NCBI GenBank assembly: GCA_020697375.1
Contig: JAJFBJ010000099.1
Coordinates: forward strand, 1 to 11,804
DNA length: 11,804 bases
Direction of reading: 5' to 3'
Source: Nitrospira sp.
Lineage (GTDB): Bacteria > Nitrospirota > Nitrospiria > Nitrospirales > Nitrospiraceae
Below the pieces are notes generated by a model. It was not told the DNA's origin and did not search any database. It was given only the letters and a program-made list of their open reading frames with translations. The position numbers were made by a program, and so were the translations under genes. Below, one piece after another: positions 1 through 5,922 of the stretch (positions are counted from its first letter, which is position 1; each line of letters opens with the position of its first letter).

Positions 1-435
1 GCCGCCGCCCAATGCACGTCTGCCCTCCTCCATTTCAAGCCCCGATCTCATTCGCGAGGGACCGCGTCCGGCTTCAGGGCCCAGCGAGCTTGAGCCGGGA
101 CCGATCGAGGGAGTGAGTGGAAACGTCGTCGCTCCCAGATCGGGACTTCTTCGCGGAACGAATGAGCTGGGCACTCGATCGCGACGATCACGCGTTCGGT
201 CAAGGTTCGGCGAGATTCGTCCTTCGGAAGGCGTTTTCGCACCTCCCTTCCGGGGAACGAACCTCTCGAGTTCTTCCTCTTCTTCCAGCAAGGGATCAAC
301 CGGCTCCCCCTGATCACTGACTACCAAATTGGTCGCCATCACCTCTTTCGCCATGGATTCCGCCGTGGGCAGTTCATCGGCATAGACATCGGTCTCATAC
401 TCGGCCGTGGAGGGTGTGGCCAAGGAGGTCCACAC
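1..435 (-). CDS. Unrecognised partial open frame running off the left edge
   Basis: This minus-strand frame is open without a stop from inside the end of the adaptor gene to base 1, so its C-terminus lies outside the window. Candidate starts are GTG at 435, TTG at 423 and ATG at 354; none has a strong ribosome site, and the first two overlap the end of the adaptor gene. The first 65 or so residues read like a protein, with an acidic run (LLEEEEELE) near 270-290, and third-position GC is moderately high there. Left of about base 240 the frame becomes rich in Arg, Pro, Ser and Gly, loses third-position bias and looks disordered or non-coding. I recognise no family. Its place right behind the efflux operon would make it a fifth cistron if real. 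An out-of-frame GTG-started frame (48-317) competes with it and is no better supported. Confidence 0.3.
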   Translation of the reverse strand, partial: MWTSLATPSTAEYETDVYADELPTAESMAKEVMATNLVVSDQGEPVDPLLEEEEELERFVPRKGGAKTPSEGRISPNLDRTRDRRDRVPSSFVPRRSPDLGATTFPLTPSIGPGSSSLGPEAGRGPSRMRSGLEMEEGRRALGGG

Positions 436-1516
436 GGATTGCCCCGACTCGGTATCCCGGCCTGATGGGATGTTCCCGCAGTTCGTCGGCCGGCAAGGCA
501 ATACGCACCGGCACCCGCTCCACGATGTGAATGAAGTTTCCCGTGGAATTATCCGGAGGCAGTAAGGCAAAGGCGCTTCCACTACCCGGCACCAGGCCCT
601 CGACCGTGCCATGAAAGGTTTGCTTCGAACCATAGAGGCTCACGTTCACCAGAGCCGGCTGCCCGGGACGCACATGTTGGAGTTCCGTTTCGCGCAAATT
701 CGCTTCCACCCACAAGTGATCCAAGGGGACGATGGTCATGAGAGAAGCACCAGGTTGGACACGATCCCCCACCTGCGCCTTTCGTTTGGCCACATAGCCT
801 GAGATGGGAGCCCGGATCTGTTGGCGCGCATACTCCAGATGCGCCTCGATCAGCTGGTGCTTGGCGAGATCGACGGCCGGATGGGCCGTGACGGTCGTGC
901 CGCCGATCTGCGCATCAAGCGAATCCAGCTCGGCCTGCGTCTCCCGTACCTCCGCTTCCAGACTCGAAATCTTATCCGCCGTATTTTGCAAGATTTGTTT
1001 GGAGATGGCACCGCTCGGGGAAGCCCGTTGATACCGCTCCATGTCATGCTCGGCCAAATCCAGGCGGGCCGTGCGCGACCGCAATTTTTCCGCCAGCTGC
1101 TTCCGATTGATAAAGAGCGACGCAATGCGTCGGACCTCTTCGCCCAACCGCCCACGGGCTCTTCCCAAAGCGGCATAGGCCTGATGCTCATCCAGCCTGA
1201 TCAGCAAGTCCCCTCGATTGACGAACTGCGTCTCTTCGGCCAAGACCTGGGTCACGATCCCGGAGGCCTGCGCCGCCACGGGAACGAGATTGCCCGTGAC
1301 ATAGGCGTTATCCGTTCGAACCCAAAAACGGTCGTGGGTGTACCAGTACACCAGGTAACCGATCGTAGCCACTAACACCAATCCCGCTACCACCAGCAGG
1401 CGTCGATTCCTTCGCGCACGAATCGCTTTCGGATGGACACGATAGGGACCAGCCGGAGGCGGCGGTCCACCAGGGGATTGCGGAGCTTGGGACATGTCTG
1501 CAGTCGTGGTTGTCAT
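395..1516 (-). CDS. EmrA/HlyD-family membrane fusion protein (periplasmic adaptor)
   Basis: The 373-residue adaptor would bridge the inner-membrane facilitator to the outer-membrane factor encoded just upstream. Order: a Pro/Gly-rich cytoplasmic tail (1-38), one transmembrane segment (about 40-58), the first half of a lipoyl-like domain with the typical TDNAYVTGNLVPVAAQ stretch (68-83) and a G-D-LL-RLD motif (102-109), a long alpha-helical coiled-coil hairpin (about 113-215), the second lipoyl half with the family motif IRAPISGYV, then a beta-barrel region containing WVEANLRETEL. The length and the single N-terminal helix fit EmrA-type partners of DHA2 pumps rather than RND adaptors, which are usually lipoproteins. 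The ATG begins 5 bases after the porin stop codon with no clear ribosome site, so translation is probably coupled. Substrates cannot be read from the sequence. Confidence 0.93.
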   Translation of the reverse strand: MTTTTADMSQAPQSPGGPPPPAGPYRVHPKAIRARRNRRLLVVAGLVLVATIGYLVYWYTHDRFWVRTDNAYVTGNLVPVAAQASGIVTQVLAEETQFVNRGDLLIRLDEHQAYAALGRARGRLGEEVRRIASLFINRKQLAEKLRSRTARLDLAEHDMERYQRASPSGAISKQILQNTADKISSLEAEVRETQAELDSLDAQIGGTTVTAHPAVDLAKHQLIEAHLEYARQQIRAPISGYVAKRKAQVGDRVQPGASLMTIVPLDHLWVEANLRETELQHVRPGQPALVNVSLYGSKQTFHGTVEGLVPGSGSAFALLPPDNSTGNFIHIVERVPVRIALPADELREHPIRPGYRVGAIRVDLLGHTLHGRV

Positions 1517-1521
1517 ATGGA

Positions 1522-3030
1522 TTAGCTCGGGTTGTGTTTCGGTCGTTTTTCAATGTCCGGATTGTGATAGCCACCGCCCAATGATTCGATCAGATCGACT
1601 GCCGCCACCAGTTGGTCGCTCTCCAACGCCCTCAGCGCATATTCCTGCTCCAGGACCGGATAGCGATGCCTGAGCACCTCTCGATCATCATCCAGACCAT
1701 TGACGAGACGCACTTTCGCCAAGCGCCAATCATCACCCAGGGAGGCCACTAACCGTTTATGCGAGGCCATGATCTCATTGGTGGTGTGCCAGGCACTCAA
1801 ACTGTCGGCCACTTCCCGCATGGCATCCAGCAAGGTGTCGTTATACAGTTCCACCGCGGCATCATATTCCGCGCGTTGCGCCCCCAATTCGCCGCGCAGC
1901 CGGCCGCCTTCGAACCAGGGCATGCGCAAACCGGGCGCCAGTCCATAGGAAAAGCTTTGGCCGCTGAAGAGAAAATTGGCCAGCTTGTCGGTGCCCTTCG
2001 CCAACGTCAGCGCATTGAATCCCACGAACCCCGTCAGATCGATGGTGGGATAAAATTGCGTGGTCGCCACCCGGACCAATCGCGATGCGGCGTGCGCTCG
2101 ATAGAGGGCTGAGGCCAAGTCGGGCCGATGGACGAGTAATCCCATGGACAGATGGTCGGGCGCCGCAATCTGACTGGGAACAATCACTTTCGGTTTGGCA
2201 AACAGATGGGCCGCCTCGTCGGGGCCCTTGCCGGCCAACCGCGCCAGCAAATGGCGCTGCACGTCCAGCTGATCGCGAATCGCGGCTTGGCGCTTGAACG
2301 CCGCTTCATAGTCGGCCACCGCCATTTTGACCGGCTGGTCATTATCAAGCCCAAGGCGGAATCGAGTCTCCGCAAGCGTCTTGAGATCGCGGCGGATGCC
2401 GACGATGGTTTTGACAATAGTGAGTTGCTGCTGGAGAGCCTGTCCACGGAAGTAGGCGCGGGCAATACCGGTGGTCAATCGCAGGCGCACCTCGGCCGTT
2501 TCCGCCTCTTCGGCCGCCGCATGCCCCAAGGAGGCTTCCAGCATAGCCCGGTTCTTTCCCCAAAAATCGAATTCATATCGGAAGCTCAACGGGTTGATGA
2601 TCCCGTACATGATTCTGATGCCCGCCACTTCCGGGTTCAGGGCTGCAAACACACCATGTTGGGAAATACGCTCATAAGTCAGCGAGGCATCGGCTTCAAG
2701 AAACGGCAGCAGCCGCGCGCCTTCCACCTTCACGAGCGAGGTGGCCTGCCGCAGCCGGGCGGACGCATGTTTCAATCCGGGGTTATCCTTGAGCGCCTGC
2801 TCGATCAAGCCATTCAGTTCGGGATTGCCGAATTGTTCCCACCAGTGATCCTCCGGCCACTTCTGCAGACGGCTCGTGACTTCGGACAGCGTCTCCGTCA
2901 TTTCCGGCGGCTCGAGATATTGCGCCGGCGGATCCCCCTTCGGGACCCAGGCACAGCTGCTGAAGAGCAGTACGCAGCCGATCCCGAGACCGATCGGCAA
3001 TCGCCGGCTCGTCGATGAACGCGATCTCAT
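1522..3030 (-). CDS. Outer-membrane efflux factor lipoprotein (NodT/OprM-like, TolC superfamily)
   Basis: This 502-residue protein is the outer-membrane exit duct of the tripartite pump. The N-terminus is a lipoprotein signal: basic start (MRSRSSTSRR), hydrophobic core, then FSSC with the lipidation cysteine at residue 26. The mature part carries NodT-family features: a WWEQFGNPELNGLIEQAL stretch after about residue 60, heptad-rich helical segments, and two repeated outer-membrane efflux protein halves (about 60-260 and 270-480). In the second half, LLVHRPDLASAL and FYPTIDLTGFVGF are characteristic. The start overlaps the facilitator stop as ATGA and has a textbook AGGAGG ribosome site 4 bases upstream, which fixes the start. 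It ends 5 bases before the adaptor start. The length is normal for the family. Confidence 0.94.
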   Translation of the reverse strand: MRSRSSTSRRLPIGLGIGCVLLFSSCAWVPKGDPPAQYLEPPEMTETLSEVTSRLQKWPEDHWWEQFGNPELNGLIEQALKDNPGLKHASARLRQATSLVKVEGARLLPFLEADASLTYERISQHGVFAALNPEVAGIRIMYGIINPLSFRYEFDFWGKNRAMLEASLGHAAAEEAETAEVRLRLTTGIARAYFRGQALQQQLTIVKTIVGIRRDLKTLAETRFRLGLDNDQPVKMAVADYEAAFKRQAAIRDQLDVQRHLLARLAGKGPDEAAHLFAKPKVIVPSQIAAPDHLSMGLLVHRPDLASALYRAHAASRLVRVATTQFYPTIDLTGFVGFNALTLAKGTDKLANFLFSGQSFSYGLAPGLRMPWFEGGRLRGELGAQRAEYDAAVELYNDTLLDAMREVADSLSAWHTTNEIMASHKRLVASLGDDWRLAKVRLVNGLDDDREVLRHRYPVLEQEYALRALESDQLVAAVDLIESLGGGYHNPDIEKRPKHNPS

Positions 3031-4625
3031 GGCACCTCCTCCATCAATGCTTCAGCGCGCCGCTGCCGCAGGTCGTCGGCGGGAGTCGGCGTCAACGGCA
3101 AGTGCGTCGGATGGGCGAACCACACGAGAACGCCCAAGCCGACAAACATGAAACTCGCGACGAAAAAGGCGTCGTTGAGACCCAGGATCGCCGCTTCTTG
3201 TTTAATTAACAGTCCGAGCTTGGCCTGAATTTCAGGGGGCGACAATCCGGCCGCGCTCAATTTGGCCGTGAGCTGTCCCATCGGATCAAATGAGATTGAC
3301 TGGCGCCCTCCAAAGTGATCGGCCAAATGCAGTTGATGGAAATGGATGCGCCGGAACAGAACGATGCCTTGGAACGTAATCCCGAACGCTCCGGCAGCGA
3401 CACGCAACAGGTTCGCGACCTCGGCGGCGCGCATGACCAAGGGACCGGAGAGGCCATGGAGGGTCAGTACCGTGACCGGTGTAAAAAAGGATCCCAAGAA
3501 GATACCTTCCACGAGCATCGGCCAGAACAGTTCTTCGTAGGAATGGGGATGGTCATACAAACCCAGCCAGTAAAACGTCCAGGCAAACCCCAGGCTGTTC
3601 AGGCAGATCAGCCAACGGGCATCGATGTATTTGCAGAGCACGTGCATGACCGCGATGGCAGGCGCGCCCAGCAAGACCAGCGGCAGCAACGCCAACCCGG
3701 CGAGTTTGGACGAATATCCCAGGATAAGCTGAATTTGTACGATCAGAAGCGACAGGAGCCCTTGGATCGAGAAAAACCCGAGCATGAGGCTGATGAGGCC
3801 GATCACAAAATTGCGATGCATGAACAACCGAAGGTCGAGCGTCGGATGCCGTTCCCCCAATTCCCAAATGACGAAGCAAGGAAAGGCGATAAGCAGTACC
3901 ACGGCGATGGCCTGCAGGAACGGCGAATCCAGCCAGTCGAAATCGTTGCCCATGTTGAGCAAGGTCTGCAGTCCTAGGAGCAGCACGGCCAGCAACAGGA
4001 ATCCGACCAGGTCGAATCGCGCATACCGCCGGTGGAATCCGCGGCCGTACAACAAGGCGCCCAATGTGCCGACGATCACCAGTGTCAGCACGAAGTCCAA
4101 ATAAAATAAGAACCGCCACCCGAGCATATAGGCGATGTAGCCCCCCACCGGCATGCCGATCGTGAAGGGCGTAATGCTGAAGAGCCCCCAGACGGTCAAG
4201 GCGACTGCCTTTAATCGTTTGGGATATTCGTTGAGCAGCATGGATTGAGCAATCGGCAAGGTGATCCCGCCGGCAATGCCTTGCACGATGCGTGCGGGGA
4301 CGAATTGCGCAAGCGTTTGGCTGTCGCCGCACAGATAGGACGCGACGCTGTACACCAGGAAGGCCCCGATCAGCAGGCGGTAGTCGCCGATCCGCCCGGA
4401 CAGGTATCGCGCGAGGGGAAATCCCAACGCCAATCCGACCATGAAGTCGGTTTGGGCCCAGGTGAGAAAACTCGGCAGCACCCCGCCCAGATCCCCCGAG
4501 ACGTGCGGCAACAAGGCGATGTACGAACCGGCGTTGAACAGCACGACGATGTGCGACAAGCCGAGCACGGCATTGAAGAGCACGAATCGCCATCCATGCA
4601 ACCGCCTGAGATACACAGTCGCCAT
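3027..4625 (-). CDS. DHA2-type major facilitator drug/solute exporter (EmrB-like, 14 helices)
   Basis: This 532-residue proton-driven inner-membrane transporter has about 14 hydrophobic segments, as in DHA2 (EmrB) members. Family signatures are visible. A motif-A-like loop LARYLSGRIGD lies after helix 2 (about 71-81). Motif B with its key arginine is in ARIVQGIAGG (R112). A motif-C-like antiporter segment IGMPVGGYIAYMLGWRFLFYLD is at about 157-177, with M-P where G-P is usual. After the last core loop comes a segment of about 70 residues before a final helix, and the tail is short, hydrophilic and charged. The ATG at 4625 has GGAG 7 bases upstream and lies 16 bases after the channel stop. Its stop overlaps the porin start. 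With the adjacent porin and adaptor it completes a Gram-negative tripartite system. Whether it exports drugs, an organic acid or a metabolite is not shown. Confidence 0.93.
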   Translation of the reverse strand: MATVYLRRLHGWRFVLFNAVLGLSHIVVLFNAGSYIALLPHVSGDLGGVLPSFLTWAQTDFMVGLALGFPLARYLSGRIGDYRLLIGAFLVYSVASYLCGDSQTLAQFVPARIVQGIAGGITLPIAQSMLLNEYPKRLKAVALTVWGLFSITPFTIGMPVGGYIAYMLGWRFLFYLDFVLTLVIVGTLGALLYGRGFHRRYARFDLVGFLLLAVLLLGLQTLLNMGNDFDWLDSPFLQAIAVVLLIAFPCFVIWELGERHPTLDLRLFMHRNFVIGLISLMLGFFSIQGLLSLLIVQIQLILGYSSKLAGLALLPLVLLGAPAIAVMHVLCKYIDARWLICLNSLGFAWTFYWLGLYDHPHSYEELFWPMLVEGIFLGSFFTPVTVLTLHGLSGPLVMRAAEVANLLRVAAGAFGITFQGIVLFRRIHFHQLHLADHFGGRQSISFDPMGQLTAKLSAAGLSPPEIQAKLGLLIKQEAAILGLNDAFFVASFMFVGLGVLVWFAHPTHLPLTPTPADDLRQRRAEALMEEVP

Positions 4626-4641
4626 CGCCGATCTCCATCAC

Positions 4642-5523
4642 TCAATACGAAGGCGAATAACCGGGTTGATCGGATCGGGGATTCCCCGGTTGAGTCGCCG
4701 CCGCAACGGGCACCGATTGCGCCGAGGCAGGCGCTGCGCCACGATGCGCCGCATAAATCGCCAACCCCGTAAACAGCATGCCCCCGACCAAATTTCCCAA
4801 CGTCACCGGAATTTGATTCCAGAGCCACCAGGTCGAGAGGCTCACATTCGCGCCCAAGATCATGCCGACGGGAATCAGGAACATGTTGACCACCGCATGT
4901 TCGAAGCCTTGAGAAAAGAACAGCAAGGTAGGGCCCCAGATCGCGAGGATTTTCCCGGAAAACGATGTCGACATGAAAGCGGCGACGACCGCCAGACTGA
5001 CCATCCAGTTACAGAGCATCCCTTTCGTGAAGACCGCGAGGAGGCCGGCTGGGCCATGCGACGCATAGTAGTTGGTTTTCGCCTCGGCGATCGCAATCAG
5101 CTTGGTGCCCACTGCATTGATCTGGGCATCTCCGGAGGTCGTCAAGGCGATCGCGAACAATCCCGCATAGAGCGTGCTGCCCAGCAGATTGCCCAGGAAT
5201 ACCCATCCCCAGTTCGCGAAAACCCGGCGCAGGCCGGCGTTTTTCTGACCTGCGACCGCTGCGCAGGGCAGTAGGGCGAAACTGCCGGTGATGATCTCCG
5301 CCCCAAGCAGAATGGCCAGAGCCAATCCGAATGGAAAAAGAAGACTGCCGATGATCCAATAACCCGTTTCTACAGCGACCGTGACCGCCATACTGGTTCC
5401 TATTCCCAGGTAAGCGCCGGCCAGCATGCCCCGAAGTACGAGCTGATGTGGCGGCAAGCTCAGCTTCACTGCCCCGCCGGCCAACATGCTATCCACTACG
5501 CCGTATGGCTTCACATAGTCCAT
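4642..5523 (-). CDS. Formate/nitrite transporter (FNT) family channel
   Basis: The 293-residue inner-membrane protein belongs to the FNT family (FocA, NirC, HSC), pentameric channels that pass small monovalent anions such as nitrite, formate or hydrosulfide. Signature regions: KLSLPPHQLVLRGMLAGAYLG (20-40), the omega-loop motif GAEIITG (74-80), GMLCNWMVSLAV (168-179), and FSGKILAIWG followed by GFEHAVVNMFLIP (188-218). The last contains the central pore histidine, H209, which aligns with the catalytically important His of FocA/NirC. Six helices are followed by a low-complexity Ala/Pro/Ser tail after about residue 260. I chose ATG 5523 because AAGGAGG lies 5 bases upstream; the frame extends upstream to 5586 but that start has no ribosome site. 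It is the first gene after the sigma-54 promoter. Nitrite is the most likely substrate in a nitrite oxidiser, but formate cannot be excluded. Confidence 0.93.
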   Translation of the reverse strand: MDYVKPYGVVDSMLAGGAVKLSLPPHQLVLRGMLAGAYLGIGTSMAVTVAVETGYWIIGSLLFPFGLALAILLGAEIITGSFALLPCAAVAGQKNAGLRRVFANWGWVFLGNLLGSTLYAGLFAIALTTSGDAQINAVGTKLIAIAEAKTNYYASHGPAGLLAVFTKGMLCNWMVSLAVVAAFMSTSFSGKILAIWGPTLLFFSQGFEHAVVNMFLIPVGMILGANVSLSTWWLWNQIPVTLGNLVGGMLFTGLAIYAAHRGAAPASAQSVPVAAATQPGNPRSDQPGYSPSY

Positions 5524-5594
5524 CGCATCCTCCTTGTGGTCCGTTCGAGGCACGCTTGGCGATCCACCGATTCCGCCGAATGACATTCAGCTAT
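5524..5594 (-). promoter_or_regulatory. Predicted 71-nt leader of the FNT operon with strong ribosome site
   Basis: Counting 12 bases from the -12 GC of the sigma-54 promoter puts transcription start near 5594, giving a leader of about 71 nt. It ends in AAGGAGG at about 5529-5535, an ideal ribosome site for ATG 5523. A small GAATG-T-CATTC hairpin lies inside it. The start site is predicted from spacing, not measured. Confidence 0.5.
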
Positions 5595-5604
5595 TCCCAC
5601 TGTG

Positions 5605-5619
5605 AGCAAACCACGTGCC
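5605..5619 (-). promoter_or_regulatory. Sigma-54 (-24/-12) promoter for the FNT/efflux operon
   Basis: Read on the minus strand the sequence is GGCACGTGGTTTGCT. This matches the sigma-54 consensus TGGCACG-N4-TTGCW at every core position except the first T, which is A here. The -24 GG (5618-5619) and -12 GC (5606-5607) are separated by exactly 10 bases, the spacing sigma-54 requires. It lies 82 bases upstream of the channel start, points into it, and the divergent gene pair encodes a sigma-54-dependent activator. Confidence 0.75.
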
Positions 5620-5627
5620 TCACAGCC

Positions 5628-5642
5628 GGCAACAGATTTGCT
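5628..5642 (+). promoter_or_regulatory. Second, divergent sigma-54-like promoter towards the kinase/activator operon
   Basis: On the plus strand GGCAACAGATTTGCT again gives GG-N10-GC with a perfect TTGCT -12 box. The -24 box, GGCAAC, is one base off GGCACG in its C and another in its G. Predicted transcription start is near 5653, leaving a leader of about 270 nt before the kinase GTG at 5923. Its -24 box is only 8 bases from that of the minus-strand promoter, so the two polymerases could compete. It is weaker and less certain than its partner. Confidence 0.45.
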
Positions 5643-5653
5643 CACCCAAAACG

Positions 5654-5688
5654 GGAGGGAAGACCTCCATCGCTTCCCCTGTGGGAAG
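5654..5688. promoter_or_regulatory. Cluster of dyads; candidate activator site or structured leader
   Basis: CTTCCC (5673-5678) and GGGAAG (5683-5688) form a dyad with a 4-base spacer, centred about 86 bases upstream of the predicted FNT transcription start, a usual place for a sigma-54 enhancer site. A second GGGAAG at 5657-5662 can also pair with the same CTTCCC, and GGAGG/CCTCC (5654-5658, 5664-5668) forms a third small stem. In RNA from the plus-strand promoter these would be mutually exclusive hairpins at the very 5-prime end. Which reading is right cannot be told from sequence. Confidence 0.35.
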
Positions 5689-5696
5689 TTGCGCCT

Positions 5697-5725
5697 TTCA
5701 AGAGCCTCCATCCGATCAGTAAAAT
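5697..5725 (+). promoter_or_regulatory. Weak sigma-70-like promoter candidate for the kinase
   Basis: TAAAAT at 5720-5725 is one base from TATAAT. A poor -35 match, TTCAAG at 5697-5702, lies 17 bases upstream. It would give the kinase operon a constitutive basal promoter just before the 5736-5756 dyad. The evidence is thin. Confidence 0.2.
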
Positions 5726-5735
5726 TGGCGCGCTA

Positions 5736-5756
5736 TCGCACAAGCGCACAGTGCGA
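5736..5756. promoter_or_regulatory. Nested dyad TCGCAC-N9-GTGCGA with inner CGCAC-A-GTGCG; candidate enhancer
   Basis: TCGCAC (5736-5741) and GTGCGA (5751-5756) are inverted copies. Inside, CGCAC (5745-5749) and GTGCG (5751-5755) form a tighter palindrome around one A. The centre is about 150 bases upstream of the predicted FNT start. Closely spaced half-sites of this kind are typical of NtrC-family enhancer sites, but there is no direct evidence of binding. Confidence 0.35.
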
Positions 5757-5922
5757 AAACGCTCAAGCTGAAAAGTTACGTGCGTCAAACCGATACCGGC
5801 GAGCTCGTCCTGCCGGAGGGCCCACCCCGGAGGGTGCACGCCTCTGTCACGTCCAACGGGAGACGAAGTTGCACATGGACGGCGGTCAAGACTACGATGT
5901 CCCCGGAGATTGAAAAGCCCTC

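Larger units (their letters stand above)
5602..5645. repeat. Perfect 9-bp inverted repeat GTGAGCAAA / TTTGCTCAC spanning both -12 boxes
   Basis: GTGAGCAAA at 5602-5610 and TTTGCTCAC at 5637-5645 are exact inverted copies separated by 26 bases. Each arm contains the TTGCT -12 element of one of the two divergent sigma-54 promoters plus four matching flanking bases. The flanking match beyond the -12 box is more than promoter consensus alone demands. Confidence 0.7.

Noticed and set aside
2152..3018. 288-codon plus-strand frame opposite the outer-membrane factor gene
   Set aside because: It is an antisense shadow of a well-supported gene with no protein-family signature.
3553..4641. 362-codon minus-strand frame overlapping the facilitator gene
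   Set aside because: It is the +1 shadow of the DHA2 transporter: Arg/Ala-rich, no family features, no independent ribosome site.
5524..5586. 21-residue N-terminal extension of the FNT channel
   Set aside because: The upstream start has no ribosome site, whereas ATG 5523 has AAGGAGG at ideal spacing and gives the family-typical N-terminus.
5724..5742. TTGGCGCGCTATCGCA as another sigma-54 promoter
   Set aside because: The GG and GC are 9 rather than 10 bases apart and the -12 box is TCGCA, so it fails the strict spacing and TTGC requirements.
5602..5913. 103-codon plus-strand frame in the divergent control region
   Set aside because: It starts inside the sigma-54 promoter on a GTG with no ribosome site, is Arg/Ala-rich, shows no recognisable family and covers the regulatory dyads. 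It is better explained as GC-rich chance.
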